Made by a program: the position numbers and the translations under genes
DNA from: Deltaproteobacteria bacterium
GTDB lineage: Bacteria; Desulfobacterota; Binatia; Binatales; Binataceae
DNA length: 14,821 bases
Reading direction: 5' to 3'
Assembly: GCA_021786815.1 (NCBI GenBank)
Contig: JAJYMR010000316.1
Span: 1-14,821, forward strand
Shown here: in pieces, positions 1 through 5,463 of the stretch
Position numbering within the stretch: the stretch's first letter is position 1
Layout: each line of letters starts with the position of its first letter
Notes under the pieces: generated by a model
The model's database searches: none
Seen by the model: only the letters and a program-made list of their open reading frames with translations
What the model was told of the DNA's origin: nothing

Positions 1-87
1 GCGCCCAATACGCTCGCCTTGAAGCGCGTGGACGAGGCCCAGGCCGCCCGCCATCCGATCCTGCGCTGGACCCCGCCCAAGAGCTGA
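1..87 (+). CDS. C-terminal tail of an unidentified protein (5' end outside window)
   Basis: Frame 1 is open from the first base and ends at TGA 85-87, giving 28 residues that finish in RHPILRWTPPKS. The high-GC codon choice (GCG, CTC, CGC, GTG) matches the housekeeping genes further right, so this looks like the end of a real native gene. No motif is present and I do not recognise the family. No terminator-like hairpin follows. The promoter of the next small gene begins about 15 bases after the stop. Confidence 0.55.
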   Translation, partial: APNTLALKRVDEAQAARHPILRWTPPKS

Positions 88-102
88 AGCGCGCGTTTCC
101 GC

Positions 103-130
103 GTGACAACCGTTGACAACGCGTTATGAT
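103..130 (+). promoter_or_regulatory. Sigma70-like promoter of the small Cys-rich gene
   Basis: GTGACA (103-108) and TATGAT (125-130) are each 5/6 matches to the -35 and -10 consensus, separated by 16 bp. Transcription would start near 136-138, only about 5-7 bases before the ATG at 143, so the mRNA would be leaderless or nearly so. The spacer holds a second TGACA (114-118) exactly 10 bp after the first (104-108). It also holds the perfect inverted repeat CGTTG-A-CAACG (111-121), a possible operator between the two promoter boxes. The second gene copy keeps both TGACA boxes but not the -10 box. Confidence 0.5.
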
Positions 131-375
131 AGTCATGCGCGTATGGAATGGGCGAAAAAGCGTATAGGTAAAAATCTCGGGCGTCTTCACGCGGTCAAAT
201 GTGAATGGTGCGGACTCAAGATAGCCTGTAACTGCTGGTTCGATGATTGCCGGGACAAGGCCACGGAACCGCATACGGTGGTCCTCTGCGCCCGATGCCA
301 GGTCACGGACTTCATGAACCTGCTCTTCGGCCGCAAATCCCGGAAACGCCGAACGACGGCACCCAATAGCTAATC
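104..375 (+). repeat. Direct repeat, copy 1 of a duplicated mini-gene with its promoter
   Basis: This segment matches 1139-1410 at a constant offset of 1035 bp. Bases 180-274 are identical to 1215-1309 (95 bp with no mismatch by eye). The rest of the coding region differs by scattered substitutions and the promoter/start region by substitutions plus two compensating 1-base indels. Similarity fades after the shared CTAATC at the stop codon. An 8-base match (GCCTCTGA) at 397-404 and 1411-1418 hints that the original unit ran slightly further. Confidence 0.9.
143..373 (+). CDS. Small seven-cysteine zinc-ribbon-like protein (unknown family)
   Basis: This encodes 76 residues from ATG 143 to TAA 371-373. 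The frame stays open up to a TTG at 113, but that codon lies inside the promoter, so ATG 143 is preferred. There is no room for a conventional leader, which suggests leaderless translation. Cysteines sit at residues 20, 23, 29, 31, 36, 49 and 52. The outer CxxC pairs (20/23 and 49/52) have the spacing of a zinc ribbon, with a CxC-x4-C cluster between them. The N-terminus is basic (AKKRIGKN) and the C-terminus ends in a basic run, GRKSRKRR (63-70), consistent with nucleic-acid binding. No signal peptide or membrane segment is visible. A near-identical copy lies at 1181-1408. I do not recognise the family. A small metal-binding or DNA-binding regulator is inference only. The duplication supports a real gene. 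Confidence 0.65.
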   Translation: MEWAKKRIGKNLGRLHAVKCEWCGLKIACNCWFDDCRDKATEPHTVVLCARCQVTDFMNLLFGRKSRKRRTTAPNS

Positions 376-492
376 AACGGACCGAAGTGCTTGGCAGCCT
401 CTGAACGATATCACCGCTGCCTGCAGCGATTTCACGAGAGAGATCCGTACTTCACTGGCTCTGGGCGACCGCCTTCGATCGGAGCCTCAGTC

Positions 493-933
493 CTACGGCC
501 AGGGCGCGCCAGCATTCTCACCCAGAGGGATCGCCGAACTGTCCGTGGAAATGCCCCAGTTTAGCTCGACGCTGTGACCAGCTCCGGGGTACTGCACCAT
601 GTGTGCGCCGCCCTCGTAGTCGCTGGCGCCCGGATCAACCGAGACTTCATATTTCCCCGCCGGCATGCGGCCCATGTCAACCGCGTAACGGCCGTTGTGA
701 ACTGTGGAGAAGCCCACGATGCGACTGCGCCTGTTTCCATGCACCTCGCGGACGACAACGGTGATCTCCTTGTCGAAGACATTGGTGCTATCAGTCTTCA
801 TCTCGTGGGAGGACAGGGAGCCCCAAATCTGGTCGCGATGAGACGCGTCGGCCCGCGCCGACGCACTCATCGGAAACGCGCAGAACATGAGCATAACCAC
901 AAGCGAAATTGGAACGAAACGCTGAACTCTCAT
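493..933 (-). CDS. Small secreted protein with a predicted beta-sandwich (carboxypeptidase-regulatory-like) domain
   Basis: ATG at 933-931 follows an AAAGGA ribosome-binding site about 7 bases upstream; a GTG directly before it (936) is the less likely alternative. The product has 146 residues. Residues 1-25 form a classic Sec signal peptide: basic MRVQR, hydrophobic SLVVMLMFCAF, then cleavage near SASA. The mature part contains alternating hydrophobic strands (ITVVVREV, RIVGFSTV) and then GRYAVDMGRMPAGKYEVSVDP. That last pattern is typical of carboxypeptidase regulatory-like or transthyretin-like beta-sandwich domains, where a G-x-Y turn precedes an 'aGkYeV' strand. No enzyme motif is visible, and the mature protein has no cysteines. 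It is probably periplasmic or exported. It is convergent with the small Cys-rich gene at 143-373 and divergent from the damaged copy at 1181-1408, so it lies between the two repeats. Its function is unknown. Confidence 0.7.
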   Translation of the reverse strand: MRVQRFVPISLVVMLMFCAFPMSASARADASHRDQIWGSLSSHEMKTDSTNVFDKEITVVVREVHGNRRSRIVGFSTVHNGRYAVDMGRMPAGKYEVSVDPGASDYEGGAHMVQYPGAGHSVELNWGISTDSSAIPLGENAGAPWP

Positions 934-1138
934 CACTTTTCCTTTCGTCTCCTATTTATGGGTGACGAAATTTCTCCCTCACGGATTCACGCCGCGCGGC
1001 TTGGTCTTCCCAATTTGCAGGATTCAAAGGTCACCTTACATGCTGAAACCCCGCGAAATGCGACGCCGACGATAGGGATGGTGGCTGACAGCGCGACGAC
1101 TTTTCTTCGAGGCGCGAAAGACCGGCTTTCTCTACGTC

Positions 1139-1410
1139 TGACAACGGCTGACATCGTTGTGAGTAGTCAATGCGCTATATGAAATCGGCCAAAAGCGTAT
1201 AGGCAAAAACATCAGGCGTCTTCACGCGGTCAAATGTGAATGGTGCGGACTCAAGATAGCCTGTAACTGCTGGTTCGATGATTGCCGGGACAAGGCCACG
1301 GAACCGCATCCGGTGGCTCCCTGCGCCCGATGCCAGGTCACGGACTTCATGAACCTGCTCTTCGGCCGAAGGTCCCAGAAACGTCGAATCGCAACACTCG
1401 ACAGCTAATC
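1139..1410 (+). repeat. Direct repeat, copy 2 of the duplicated mini-gene (degenerate 5' end)
   Basis: This is the partner of 104-375 at offset 1035. Both TGACA boxes are kept at 10-bp spacing (1139-1143 and 1149-1153). The equivalent of the TATGAT -10 box reads TGTGAG (1158-1163), and the equivalent of the ATG start reads TAT (1178-1180). One base is lost upstream of TAGTCA and one A is gained just after it, so the total length is unchanged. Confidence 0.9.
1181..1408 (+). pseudogene. Start-less second copy of the seven-cysteine protein gene
   Basis: The frame homologous to 143-373 runs open from just after a TGA at 1160-1162 to TAA 1406-1408, and all seven cysteines are preserved. There is no ATG, GTG or TTG in this frame before the cysteine cluster, because the position of the original ATG now reads TAT. 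The nearest ATGs (1170 and 1179) are in another frame and stop at TAG 1200-1202. The -10 element is also lost. The reading frame past the start is nonetheless free of stops and frameshifts, and 95 bp are identical to copy 1. It is therefore either a very recently disabled duplicate or one refreshed by gene conversion. Use of a rare non-canonical start such as ATC or ATA cannot be excluded. Confidence 0.65.
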
Positions 1411-1433
1411 GCCTCTGAGGCGCCTGTCGCTAC

Positions 1434-1466
1434 GACGGCTCATAGCCGTCCCTGCGGTTCGCGCAG
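1434..1466. terminator. Two tandem hairpins between convergent genes (possible bidirectional terminator)
   Basis: GACGGCT-cat-AGCCGTC (1434-1450) forms a 7-bp perfect stem with a 3-base loop. CTGCG-gttcg-CGCAG (1452-1466) forms a 5-bp stem. They lie in the 82-bp gap between the ends of the plus-strand pseudogene (1408) and the minus-strand secreted-protein gene (1491), where a two-way terminator would be expected. Neither side has a U-tract, so an intrinsic terminator is doubtful. The hairpins may only protect the transcript end. Confidence 0.3.
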
Positions 1467-1490
1467 CATCTCGAGTTGCTGCTTTCCCGT

Positions 1491-2000
1491 TTAGTGCGTG
1501 CCGTTCAGTTGGATATTGCCCCAGATGAGCGGTTTGGCGAGGCCGTTTGCGTCGTTGACGCAGGCGCTTATGTTTCCCGTGCCGCCGCCGTCGAGTGCGA
1601 CGTCAGCGACAAACCGTCCGTTGTTCGCGCCGCATCCAAGGTCAGACTCGCTCTCGGGCCATCGCACGCTCCCGCCGGTGATTTTGCCCTTGAAGACCCG
1701 GCCGTCAGCCTCCTTGCAGGTCCAGTTCCCGTGCGAGATCCTCACGGTTTCTCCGAGTCCGGGCCGGCCCAGAAGATACACCGTGCCCTCGACGGTTCCT
1801 CCGTTGCTCATCGTGCGCGGTTCCCATCCGTTCGGGCTTCCGTTGAGCGTCCATCCGGATGCTCCGCGAGCAGGGTCCTTGCGCCCGAAAGATATTCCGT
1901 AGCCCGAGAACGCGATCTTCATCGTCTCCGCGGAAGCAATCCCGATCGCGAACAGAAGCATCGCGAAAACGAGCGAAAGGATTCCGACTCTGAGCGTCAT
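1491..2000 (-). CDS. Secreted protein of unknown function, translationally coupled to mobA
   Basis: This encodes 169 residues. The start codon ATG 2000-1998 overlaps the mobA stop TGA 1999-1997 as ATGA, and the purine-rich AGGAGCAGGAG directly upstream is a strong ribosome-binding site. The long frame extending to 2342 is only read-through inside mobA. Residues 1-24 are a clear signal peptide (hydrophobic VGILSLVFAMLLFAIGIA, cleavage near ASA-E). The mature part is rich in Gly, Asn and Trp with alternating beta-strand-like segments, including GGTVEGTVYLLGRPG and GRVFKGKITGG. Three cysteines (95, 123 and 147) would allow one disulfide plus one free thiol. No catalytic motif or lipobox is visible, and I do not recognise the family. 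Tight coupling to mobA suggests co-expression but does not show a role in molybdenum metabolism. Export to the periplasm is well supported. Confidence 0.7.
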   Translation of the reverse strand: MTLRVGILSLVFAMLLFAIGIASAETMKIAFSGYGISFGRKDPARGASGWTLNGSPNGWEPRTMSNGGTVEGTVYLLGRPGLGETVRISHGNWTCKEADGRVFKGKITGGSVRWPESESDLGCGANNGRFVADVALDGGGTGNISACVNDANGLAKPLIWGNIQLNGTH

Positions 2001-2638
2001 CTCCTGCTCCTCTGCGAAGCCGTCTTCGGGTCGAGGCCGGCGAGGCGGAGAGCTTTTTGGTATTCCTCGGGCGTGTTGACGTTCAGAAAGCTCCTGAACT
2101 CCGGATCGAAGCGCCGGAGTTCGTCTTCGTCCACGATACGCGCATTCACGGCGCCAATGATTTCGCGCACCCGCATGACGCCCTTGCTGCCGAGCGCGGA
2201 AAGCGCGGCGGCGCATCGGCGATGATACGCGGCGCATAGCGGCTGCAGTTTTCCGCCGACCTTCGGAATCGCCGCGTCGTAGCCGTCGAGCATCCCACAG
2301 AGCGCCTGCGCAAGCCCCGCGTCGAGCATCGGAAGATCGCACGAGCAGGCAAACGCGATCTCATGCGCGGCTGCCTCAAGCCCGCGCCGGAGCGCGTCGA
2401 GCGGACCGGGATACGCGGTGTCGTCGTGGATAACGAGCGCTTTTTCGCGGATCGAAGCCGGAAGCGATTCGGCTTCGGCCGGCGCCGCGACGATCACGAT
2501 CTCATCGAAGCGACGCGCGAGTTCGCCGACGATACGCTCCACGATCGTCTCCGCGCCGAAGGTAAGCGTCGCCTTGGGACGGCCCATCCGGGCACTTCGT
2601 CCTCCGGCGAGGACGACTGCGGAGCACTTCCGGTCCAT
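1997..2638 (-). CDS. mobA: MobA-type molybdenum cofactor nucleotidyltransferase
   Basis: This encodes 213 residues, the usual MobA length. The N-terminal nucleotide-binding signature LAGGRSARMGRPKA (10-23) carries the Gly-rich loop with the Arg and Lys that bind GTP. The metal-binding Asp is in CDLPML (D101), and NVNTPEEY near the C-terminus is the characteristic MobA/MobA-like tail motif. MobA transfers GMP from GTP to molybdopterin (Mo-MPT) to make the bis-MGD cofactor of DMSO-reductase-family enzymes in the cytoplasm. Related paralogues (MocA and other MobA-like NTP transferases) share the fold, so CMP transfer is possible. No Shine-Dalgarno is seen before ATG 2638. It lies 46 bp after the GNAT-like gene and overlaps the following secreted-protein gene by 4 bases. 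No molybdoenzyme is in the window. Confidence 0.85.
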   Translation of the reverse strand: MDRKCSAVVLAGGRSARMGRPKATLTFGAETIVERIVGELARRFDEIVIVAAPAEAESLPASIREKALVIHDDTAYPGPLDALRRGLEAAAHEIAFACSCDLPMLDAGLAQALCGMLDGYDAAIPKVGGKLQPLCAAYHRRCAAALSALGSKGVMRVREIIGAVNARIVDEDELRRFDPEFRSFLNVNTPEEYQKALRLAGLDPKTASQRSRR

Positions 2639-2684
2639 CGCGCGACAAGTCTATCAGATGCGCGCGCGAGCGACGCCCGAACCG

Positions 2685-3434
2685 TTACATGAAATATGGC
2701 TTGGAGAGTTCGTCGAAGCGCCCGTACATCAGCCACACTTTGACGTTGTAGGCGTGCGGATGATCGACGGGCTTGTTCCCGACCGTCTTCAATCCGAACT
2801 GCTTGTACATCTCGTAGAGCGGCTCGACGGGATTGGTTATCAGGAGCTTAGGCCTGCGCGAGAACAGAAAGATCCGTGCGGTGTCGGAGAGCAGCTTGAC
2901 CAGACCGCGTCCCTGGTAGGTCACGTCGATCACCATTCCGCCGAACTCCCAGACGTCGCTCGCCATCATGTCCTTGAACAGGGCCGCAGGATACAGATGG
3001 CCCAGCGTCAGGGGCGCGTCGGCAAGGCATCGCGCCCAGAACGCTCCGATAAGCGGCGGACGCCGTTTCTCCTGTCCCGGTTTGATCTGGTAGAGCCCGA
3101 AGTGCAGCGCAAGCGGCCACAACAGCATGTGAACGCGCTTCTCCTGCACGTTCAGATTGTTCCAGGTGCGCCGATGGAGAGCGGCAAGCTCGCGAAGGCC
3201 GAGCGGCGTTCCGATTGGCCTGACTTCGAGCCGGCCGTGGGCGCGCTTGTCGGTCCCGGCCGATTCCGAAGCGCTTGCGCCTTCCTCGTTCGACGCGGCT
3301 TCCGGCGAAGGAGCCAGAAGGTCCTCGGGTGAGCCGGTAAAGATTACCTGCCCACGCCGCTGACGCGGCTTGGCGCGCTGGCGCGGCACCAGCATCCCGA
3401 GCAGATCAACGTCGTTCTTGTCCTCGTCCGCCAT
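2685..3434 (-). CDS. GNAT-like acyltransferase with a disordered N-terminal extension
   Basis: This encodes 249 residues from ATG 3434, with a short GGGA element 5 bases upstream; the open frame reaches 3554 but lacks a supported start there. Residues 1-70 are charged and Ala/Ser/Glu-rich and look disordered. Residues 71-240 resemble a GNAT fold. FGGMVIDVTYQGRGLVKLL (164-182) is motif A, with the Q-G-R-G acyl-CoA pyrophosphate loop at 174-177. It is followed by a beta-strand (PKLLIT) and the common closing pattern EPLYEMYKQFGLKTVG. There is no signal peptide. The substrate cannot be read from sequence; an N-acyltransferase acting on a small molecule or amino acid is the family default. It begins the minus-strand cluster continuing to mobA. 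The preceding aldehyde dehydrogenase is isolated from it by a terminator. Confidence 0.6.
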   Translation of the reverse strand: MADEDKNDVDLLGMLVPRQRAKPRQRRGQVIFTGSPEDLLAPSPEAASNEEGASASESAGTDKRAHGRLEVRPIGTPLGLRELAALHRRTWNNLNVQEKRVHMLLWPLALHFGLYQIKPGQEKRRPPLIGAFWARCLADAPLTLGHLYPAALFKDMMASDVWEFGGMVIDVTYQGRGLVKLLSDTARIFLFSRRPKLLITNPVEPLYEMYKQFGLKTVGNKPVDHPHAYNVKVWLMYGRFDELSKPYFM

Positions 3435-3599
3435 CGCTATCCCGCGCCCACTCCCTGATAGGCGCACCCGGGCGGCTTCGGCGACCGCCCAAGTCCTCAA
3501 CTCCCTGCCAATCCCTTGACGAACACTGCGGAGGCCGTCGCCCGTCGCGCCCAACCGGCGCGAACCGGCGCAGCCTTCACTTGCGACCCCCGCAATGCC

Positions 3600-3628
3600 T
3601 TTATAGCCCTGATAGCGCTGAAACGAAA
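3600..3628 (-). promoter_or_regulatory. Candidate promoter of the GNAT-mobA-secreted protein cluster
   Basis: On the minus strand TTTCGT (3628-3623) and TATAAA (3605-3600) are separated by 17 bp. The -10 match is good and the -35 is poor. The location between the ALDH terminator (3686-3716) and the GNAT-like start (3434) is where a promoter is needed. It would leave a leader of roughly 160 bases, in which I see no recognisable riboswitch. Confidence 0.25.
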
Positions 3629-3685
3629 GCGCAAGCTATTTCGCGCAATTACCGCTCTAGGCAAATCCTGCCGTCGGAAAAGCAA

Positions 3686-3716
3686 GAGGAGCGCTTCGCG
3701 GTCGGAAGCGCTCCTC
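3686..3716 (-). terminator. Rho-independent-type terminator of the aldehyde dehydrogenase gene
   Basis: GAGGAGCGCTTC (3686-3697) and GAAGCGCTCCTC (3705-3716) form a perfect 12-bp stem with a 7-base loop. Read on the minus strand it lies 21 bases after the ALDH stop and is followed by TTGCTTTTCC, a moderate T-rich tract. It separates the ALDH transcript from the GNAT-mobA cluster downstream. Confidence 0.85.
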
Positions 3717-3737
3717 GACTTAATGCAGCTTATTCAA

Positions 3738-5246
3738 CTAAAGTCTAGCGTAGACCGATTTGATTTGTGTGTAGAGGTCTATCGCGTACTTGCCAAGCTC
3801 GCGCCCAAAGCCCGACTGCTTGTAGCCGCCGAACGGCGTGATCGGGTCGAGCATCCCGTAGTTGTTGATCCAGACCGTTCCGGCCTTGAGGCTGCGCGCG
3901 ACCTTGATCGCGCGGCTGATATCCTTGGTCCAGACGGCAGCCGCAAGCCCGTAGGCCGTGTCGTTGCCCTGCAGCACCGCGTCGTTCTCGTCCTTGAACG
4001 GGATCGCCGCCGCGACCGGGCCGAAGATCTCCTCGCGGGCGATCTTCATGGCGTTGTTCACGCCGGTGAAGACAGTAGGCTTGACGTAGTAGCCGCGCTC
4101 CTGCGGACCGCGGTCGCCGCCTACTTTCACCTTCGCGCCTTCGCTCTTGCCGGCGCTCAGGTAGCCGAGCACGCGCTCATGCTGCTCCTTGGACACGAGC
4201 GGCCCCATCCGAACGTTCGGATCGAACGGGTCGCCGAGCGTGAGCCCCTGCGCCATCTGGGAGAGCGAATCCGTGAACTGGTCGTACATGCTCTCCTGCA
4301 CGAAGATGCGCGAGCCGGCGCAGCAGACCTGGCCCTGGTTCAGGAAGATTCCCATCATCGAGCCGAACACGGCCATATTGACGTCGGCGTCGGGGAAAAT
4401 GATGTTGGGCGACTTGCCGCCGAGTTCGAGCGAGATGCGCTTCAAGTTGCCGACGGACTCGCGCTGAATCGCCTTGCCGACTTCGGTCGAGCCGGTGAAT
4501 GCGATCTTGTCGACGTCGGGATGCGTTACGAGCGCGCCGCCCGCGGTCGGTCCAAAGCCGGTCACGACATTGACGACGCCCTCGGGCAGTCCCGCCTCGA
4601 GCAGGATTTCGCCGAGCCTAAGCGCGGTGAGCGGAGTCTGCTCGGCGGGCTTGAGCACCACGGTATTGCCGCAGGCGAGCGCCGGCGCGATCTTCCACGA
4701 CGCCATCAGGAGCGGGAAGTTCCACGGGATTATCTGTCCGCACACGCCCACGGGCTCGCGCAGCGTGAAGTTGAACACGTCGGGGGTCGAGGGATTGGTC
4801 TCGCCGTAAATCTTGGTGGCCCATCCCGCGTAGTAGCGGAAGACCTCGGCGGTGATTGGAACGTCGATATTCTTGGACTCGAAGATGGTCTTGCCGTTGT
4901 CGAGCGTTTCAAGCTCGGCAAGCTGCTCGGCGTTCTTTTCGATAAGATCCGCGATCTTGAGCAGAAGGCGGGTGCGCTCGTGCGGGTTCATCCGCGGCCA
5001 CTTGCCCTCCTCGAACGCCTTGCGAGCCGCCTTGACCGCTTCGTCGACGTCTTCCTTGTCACCCTCGGCGACGAGGGCCAGCACTTCCTCGTTGGCGGGG
5101 TTTAGCGTCTCGAAGGTCTTGCCCGACTTCGCGGCAACCCACTTGCCGCCGATCAGCAGTTTTTTGGGACCGCTCTTGAGGAACTCGAGCGTTGCGCTCG
5201 ATTTCGCTCCGCGTGCCGCCGTTTCCACCGAAGGTGTCGCTGCCAT
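3738..5246 (-). CDS. NAD(P)-dependent aldehyde dehydrogenase (ALDH superfamily, class 1/2-like)
   Basis: This encodes 502 residues from ATG 5246, supported by an AAGGAGAT ribosome-binding site about 10 bases upstream; the open frame further upstream has no support. The enzyme oxidises an aldehyde to a carboxylate with NAD(P)+ in the cytoplasm. All active-site elements are present. Oxyanion Asn176 lies in PWNFP, the Rossmann/adenine-binding segment includes FTGSTEVGK (250-258), and general base Glu275 lies in LELGGKSPN. Nucleophile Cys308 lies in GQVCCAGSR, aligned with Cys302 of ALDH2. EEIFGPV binds the nicotinamide ribose, and PFGGYKQSGFGRE near the C-terminus is the oligomer interface motif. 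The sequence most resembles the ALDH1/2, phenylacetaldehyde and betaine aldehyde dehydrogenase branch, but the substrate cannot be assigned. It is monocistronic, with its own terminator, and diverges from mutS. The last residues (KSVYARL) are family-typical, so the gene is complete. Confidence 0.92.
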   Translation of the reverse strand: MAATPSVETAARGAKSSATLEFLKSGPKKLLIGGKWVAAKSGKTFETLNPANEEVLALVAEGDKEDVDEAVKAARKAFEEGKWPRMNPHERTRLLLKIADLIEKNAEQLAELETLDNGKTIFESKNIDVPITAEVFRYYAGWATKIYGETNPSTPDVFNFTLREPVGVCGQIIPWNFPLLMASWKIAPALACGNTVVLKPAEQTPLTALRLGEILLEAGLPEGVVNVVTGFGPTAGGALVTHPDVDKIAFTGSTEVGKAIQRESVGNLKRISLELGGKSPNIIFPDADVNMAVFGSMMGIFLNQGQVCCAGSRIFVQESMYDQFTDSLSQMAQGLTLGDPFDPNVRMGPLVSKEQHERVLGYLSAGKSEGAKVKVGGDRGPQERGYYVKPTVFTGVNNAMKIAREEIFGPVAAAIPFKDENDAVLQGNDTAYGLAAAVWTKDISRAIKVARSLKAGTVWINNYGMLDPITPFGGYKQSGFGRELGKYAIDLYTQIKSVYARL

Positions 5247-5463
5247 CTTTCGCAAATCTCCTTGGAAAGGTTGATCTTCACCTCGCCGGGCGCCCCACGG
5301 CCCGCGCCGGACGCGGCGATTTATCGTTGAGCTCGAAATGTACCCGGCCCGTTCGTAGCGGATGTTAGTCCAAGACGGGGCTGGAGCGCAAAAGAAGCCC
5401 TGCGCCGCTGCGCGCCGCGAAAAATCCCTGCCCGCTCGCGCGCGCCGGCCGTATCCGGCTCCG

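Noticed and set aside
135..167. Conserved out-of-frame ATG (135 and 1170) giving a 10-codon frame ending in TAG in both copies, a possible leader peptide or -1 frameshift start
   Set aside because: The encoded peptides differ and no proper slippery heptamer exists where a -1 shift would be needed, so it is more likely a consequence of shared sequence.
415..428. CGCTGC-CT-GCAGCG inverted repeat between the convergent genes at 373 and 493
   Set aside because: The loop is too small for the full stem, and there is no T-tract on either side; the support is too weak to call a terminator.
574..1182. Plus-strand frame of about 200 codons opposite the secreted protein at 493-933
   Set aside because: It is antisense to a gene with a good ribosome-binding site and signal peptide, and the protein is compositionally odd with no domain.
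1282..1494. 70-codon plus-strand frame in the second repeat copy
   Set aside because: It is out of frame with the conserved seven-cysteine sequence shared by both copies, so it is a by-product of the duplicate.
1476..2225. Plus-strand frame across the secreted protein and the mobA 3' part
   Set aside because: Its product has no signal or motif, while the opposite strand carries a signal peptide, a strong ribosome-binding site and the MobA tail motif.
3516..5105. Long open frame on the plus strand opposite the aldehyde dehydrogenase
   Set aside because: It is antisense to a complete ALDH with all catalytic residues; the translation is Arg/Glu/Leu-rich with no domain, typical of a high-GC shadow frame.
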